From: an uncultured Clostridia bacterium
GTDB taxonomy: Bacteria; Bacillota; Clostridia; TANB77; CAG-508
Assembly: GCA_934122125.1 (NCBI GenBank)
Contig: CAKOVW010000050.1
Coordinates: forward strand, 1-6,153
DNA length: 6,153 nt
Direction: 5' to 3'
Shown: one piece after another, positions 4,495 to 6,153 of the stretch
How the letters are laid out: each line of letters starts with the position of its first letter
Position numbering within the stretch: the first letter of the stretch is position 1
Made by a program: the position numbers and the translations under genes
Notes under the pieces: generated by a model
Seen by the model: the letters and a program-made list of their open reading frames with translations, nothing else
Told to the model about the DNA's origin: nothing
The model's database searches: none

Positions 4495-6153
4495 TTATTT
4501 AGCAATAGTAAATCTTATTGTTGTTTTAACTTCTAAGTCTGTTCCTGGGTTAAGTGTTACTGTTAATTCATATTCTCCATCATCAAGCCAATATGATCCT
4601 GATTGGAAGCCTTCTATAACTTCATTTGTTGTCATATTTCTTAATGTTCCTATTCCGTCAAAGAAAATTAATAAATCACTATTATAAGTTTTTGCCCCTA
4701 ATAAATATTGACGTTCATTTCCTTGTTTTTTGCATGTGATTATTGGTGCATAATCAAGTACTTTTACAGTTACTGTTACTTTATTTTCTGATTCATTACC
4801 TTGTGCATCAATTGCTGTATATGTAACTGTGTAAATTCCTGGTGTAGATGAATCTAATAAACCTGATTTATTTGTATCAATATATCCATCTGCATTGTCT
4901 TGTAATATGAATTCTGGTGTTGTATATCTACTATTTCTTGTATATGTTTGTTCATAATGAGTATCATCTATTTTTACAAGATTTGAAGGCATGTTATCAT
5001 GATCAAATGCTATTGTTGGAGCTGTTGTATCAACAATTTCAACTGTTACTTTCACTGGGTCAGCTGCATTTCCTGCTGCATCTATTGCGTGGTAGTATAT
5101 AGTTTGTTTTCCAACTTTTCTCATATCTACTGGGTCATAATTTACTTGTATGTTTGTATCACAGTTATCTTCTACTGTTGCTATTAATGGTACATATGTG
5201 CTTCCTGCTTCAAATCTTTGATATGTATTCTCAAGTCTAATAACTGGTTTTTCCATATCTTTTACTGTAATTTCAATGTTCTCATCTGTTAATACATTAT
5301 AATTTACTGTATCATTTGGAGTAAATGTTGCTTTAAATGTATTATTGCCTAAGTTGCCTACACTAGTATCAAGTGAATCATTCCATGTTAATGTTCCATT
5401 TGCTAGTTGTGGTAATCGAACATCTGCTAATGTTGAACCATAAGCTGCTTCTATTGTTCCTACTGTATAAGATGGATTAGCTTTATTTACTGTAATTGTT
5501 ACTAAAACAGTTGGGTTAGAATAATTTACATCATCATTGTATTTTGCACCATATGCATTTCCTGTACTTGCTACATTAATTAAAGTATTTCCATTAATCC
5601 AAGTCCATCCATTTGGTAACGCAATATCTCCTAATTTTAAGCCCTCTCTATATTCTATAGCTGATACTACTGGTGTATTTAGTGTTGCTTGTTCTATTGT
5701 TAATGTTGCTGTTTTTTCGCTTACATTTACTTTATAGTTTCTGCTATCTTCTGCTGTAAATGTTGCTTTAATTGTATATGGTCCTACATCTATTCCTGAG
5801 CCTTCATAACTTACTGTTACACCTTCTGGTATATTTGTTGCTTCTATTCTTTGTTCTTGTCCATTATATATCTTTGTTGCATTTTCAAATATAATGTTTG
5901 ATGTATCAATTGTTGCTTGAGTTACATTAACTTTTACTGTTACTTCTATTGCTTTATAGTTTGTATCATTTGGAGTATAAATTGCTGTAAACTCTTTTTG
6001 ATTTTCTACCTCTCCTACTGGTTCTTCACTATTCTTCCATACTAACCTTCCACTTTCAATTGCTGGTAAACTTACTTCTGCTAATGTTTTTCCTGGTGCA
6101 TATACTGTGTTTACTTCTGGTATTGTTGGTTCTGTTGGTGTTGCTTGTTCTAT
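4495..6153 (-). CDS. Large secreted MBG/Ig-repeat protein, 5' end outside window
   Basis: The frame is open from the right edge to the TAA at 4497-4495, giving 552 C-terminal residues. An internal ATG at 5256 is not the start, because the repeats run through it without a break. In order: an MBG-like Trp repeat (about residues 4-77), an MBG/YDG-type repeat (78-155, KIYNGQEQRIEA, GIDVGPYTIKATFTAEDSRNY), two more Trp repeats (156-224 and 225-298, GSTLADVRLP, VGNLGNNTFKATFTPND), then two DUF5011/HYR-like modules (300-376 and 377-467, with YYHAIDAAGN and GIYTVTYTAIDAQGN). The final module, about 85 residues, is one I cannot assign (468-552, GSYWLDDGEYELTVTLNPG). The protein ends FTIAK with no sorting signal or membrane helix, so any anchor must be N-terminal or absent. 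No enzyme domain is visible. Likely an extracellular adhesin or stalk; that role is inferred from the architecture. It has its own terminator, so it is a separate unit from the next operon. Confidence 0.92.
   Translation of the reverse strand: MEQATPTEPTIPEVNTVYAPGKTLAEVSLPAIESGRLVWKNSEEPVGEVENQKEFTAIYTPNDTNYKAIEVTVKVNVTQATIDTSNIIFENATKIYNGQEQRIEATNIPEGVTVSYEGSGIDVGPYTIKATFTAEDSRNYKVNVSEKTATLTIEQATLNTPVVSAIEYREGLKLGDIALPNGWTWINGNTLINVASTGNAYGAKYNDDVNYSNPTVLVTITVNKANPSYTVGTIEAAYGSTLADVRLPQLANGTLTWNDSLDTSVGNLGNNTFKATFTPNDTVNYNVLTDENIEITVKDMEKPVIRLENTYQRFEAGSTYVPLIATVEDNCDTNIQVNYDPVDMRKVGKQTIYYHAIDAAGNAADPVKVTVEIVDTTAPTIAFDHDNMPSNLVKIDDTHYEQTYTRNSRYTTPEFILQDNADGYIDTNKSGLLDSSTPGIYTVTYTAIDAQGNESENKVTVTVKVLDYAPIITCKKQGNERQYLLGAKTYNSDLLIFFDGIGTLRNMTTNEVIEGFQSGSYWLDDGEYELTVTLNPGTDLEVKTTIRFTIAK
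5260..6144 (-). repeat. Four tandem ~70-78-residue MBG-like repeats
   Basis: Copies are at 5923-6144, 5689-5922, 5482-5688 and 5260-5481. Copies 1, 3 and 4 share a (Y)G/PG-x-TL/LKL-x-(D/E)V/I-x-LP start, a central Trp strand (LVWKN, WTWIN, LTWND) and an end near a Y-N-D or PND-x-NY strand. Copy 2 is of the other type, with IYNGQEQ and ATFTAEDSRNY. The protein-level similarity is moderate and no long identical DNA stretch was seen, so the duplications look old. Confidence 0.8.

Noticed and set aside
4495..5256. A separate 253-residue gene starting at the ATG at 5256
   Set aside because: The same frame stays open to the right edge and encodes continuous Ig/MBG-like repeats; there is no ribosome site or signal peptide at this ATG.

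Overview
This is a very AT-rich window (roughly 30% GC by eye) in which every convincing gene lies on the minus strand. Strong AGGAGG/AAGGAAG-type ribosome binding sites, a textbook sigma-A promoter, a cohesin/dockerin pair and a 'GITLIALVIT'-type prepilin leader all point to a low-GC Gram-positive, most likely an uncultured gut-type member of the Clostridia. That taxonomic call is inference. No rRNA, tRNA, CRISPR array, transposase or enzyme gene was seen, and everything encoded appears to be exported or surface protein.

Layout in the direction of transcription (right to left): (1) 6153-4495 is the 3' part of a large gene encoding a secreted protein built from tandem MBG/Ig-like repeats, followed by DUF5011/HYR-like modules and ending without a cell-wall sorting signal; its 5' end is outside the window. 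(2) A strong hairpin terminator at 4490-4458. (3) A 267-base intergenic region (4228-4494) carrying that terminator, an interrupted inverted repeat (4380-4452) and a consensus promoter (TTGACA, 17-nt spacer, TATAAT). (4) A two-gene operon: a membrane-anchored cohesin protein with an SH3b domain (4227-3187) and, 27 bases downstream, an 823-residue secreted protein with a dockerin, Ig-like domains and a long unassigned C-terminal half (3159-688). (5) A perfect-stem terminator at 674-647. (6) A second 267-base intergenic region (421-687) with a candidate promoter. (7) The 5' part of a gene for a prepilin-like protein (420-1), cut by the window edge.

Most interesting is the operon. The upstream product offers a cohesin on a stalk fixed to the membrane by a C-terminal helix and possibly to peptidoglycan by SH3b. 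The downstream product has a signal peptide and a dockerin but no anchor of its own. The natural inference is that the second protein is held on the cell surface by the first, a minimal cohesin-dockerin surface assembly with no glycoside hydrolase in sight. The dockerin's second calcium loop looks altered, and the C-terminal half contains what looks like a three-copy module that I do not recognise.
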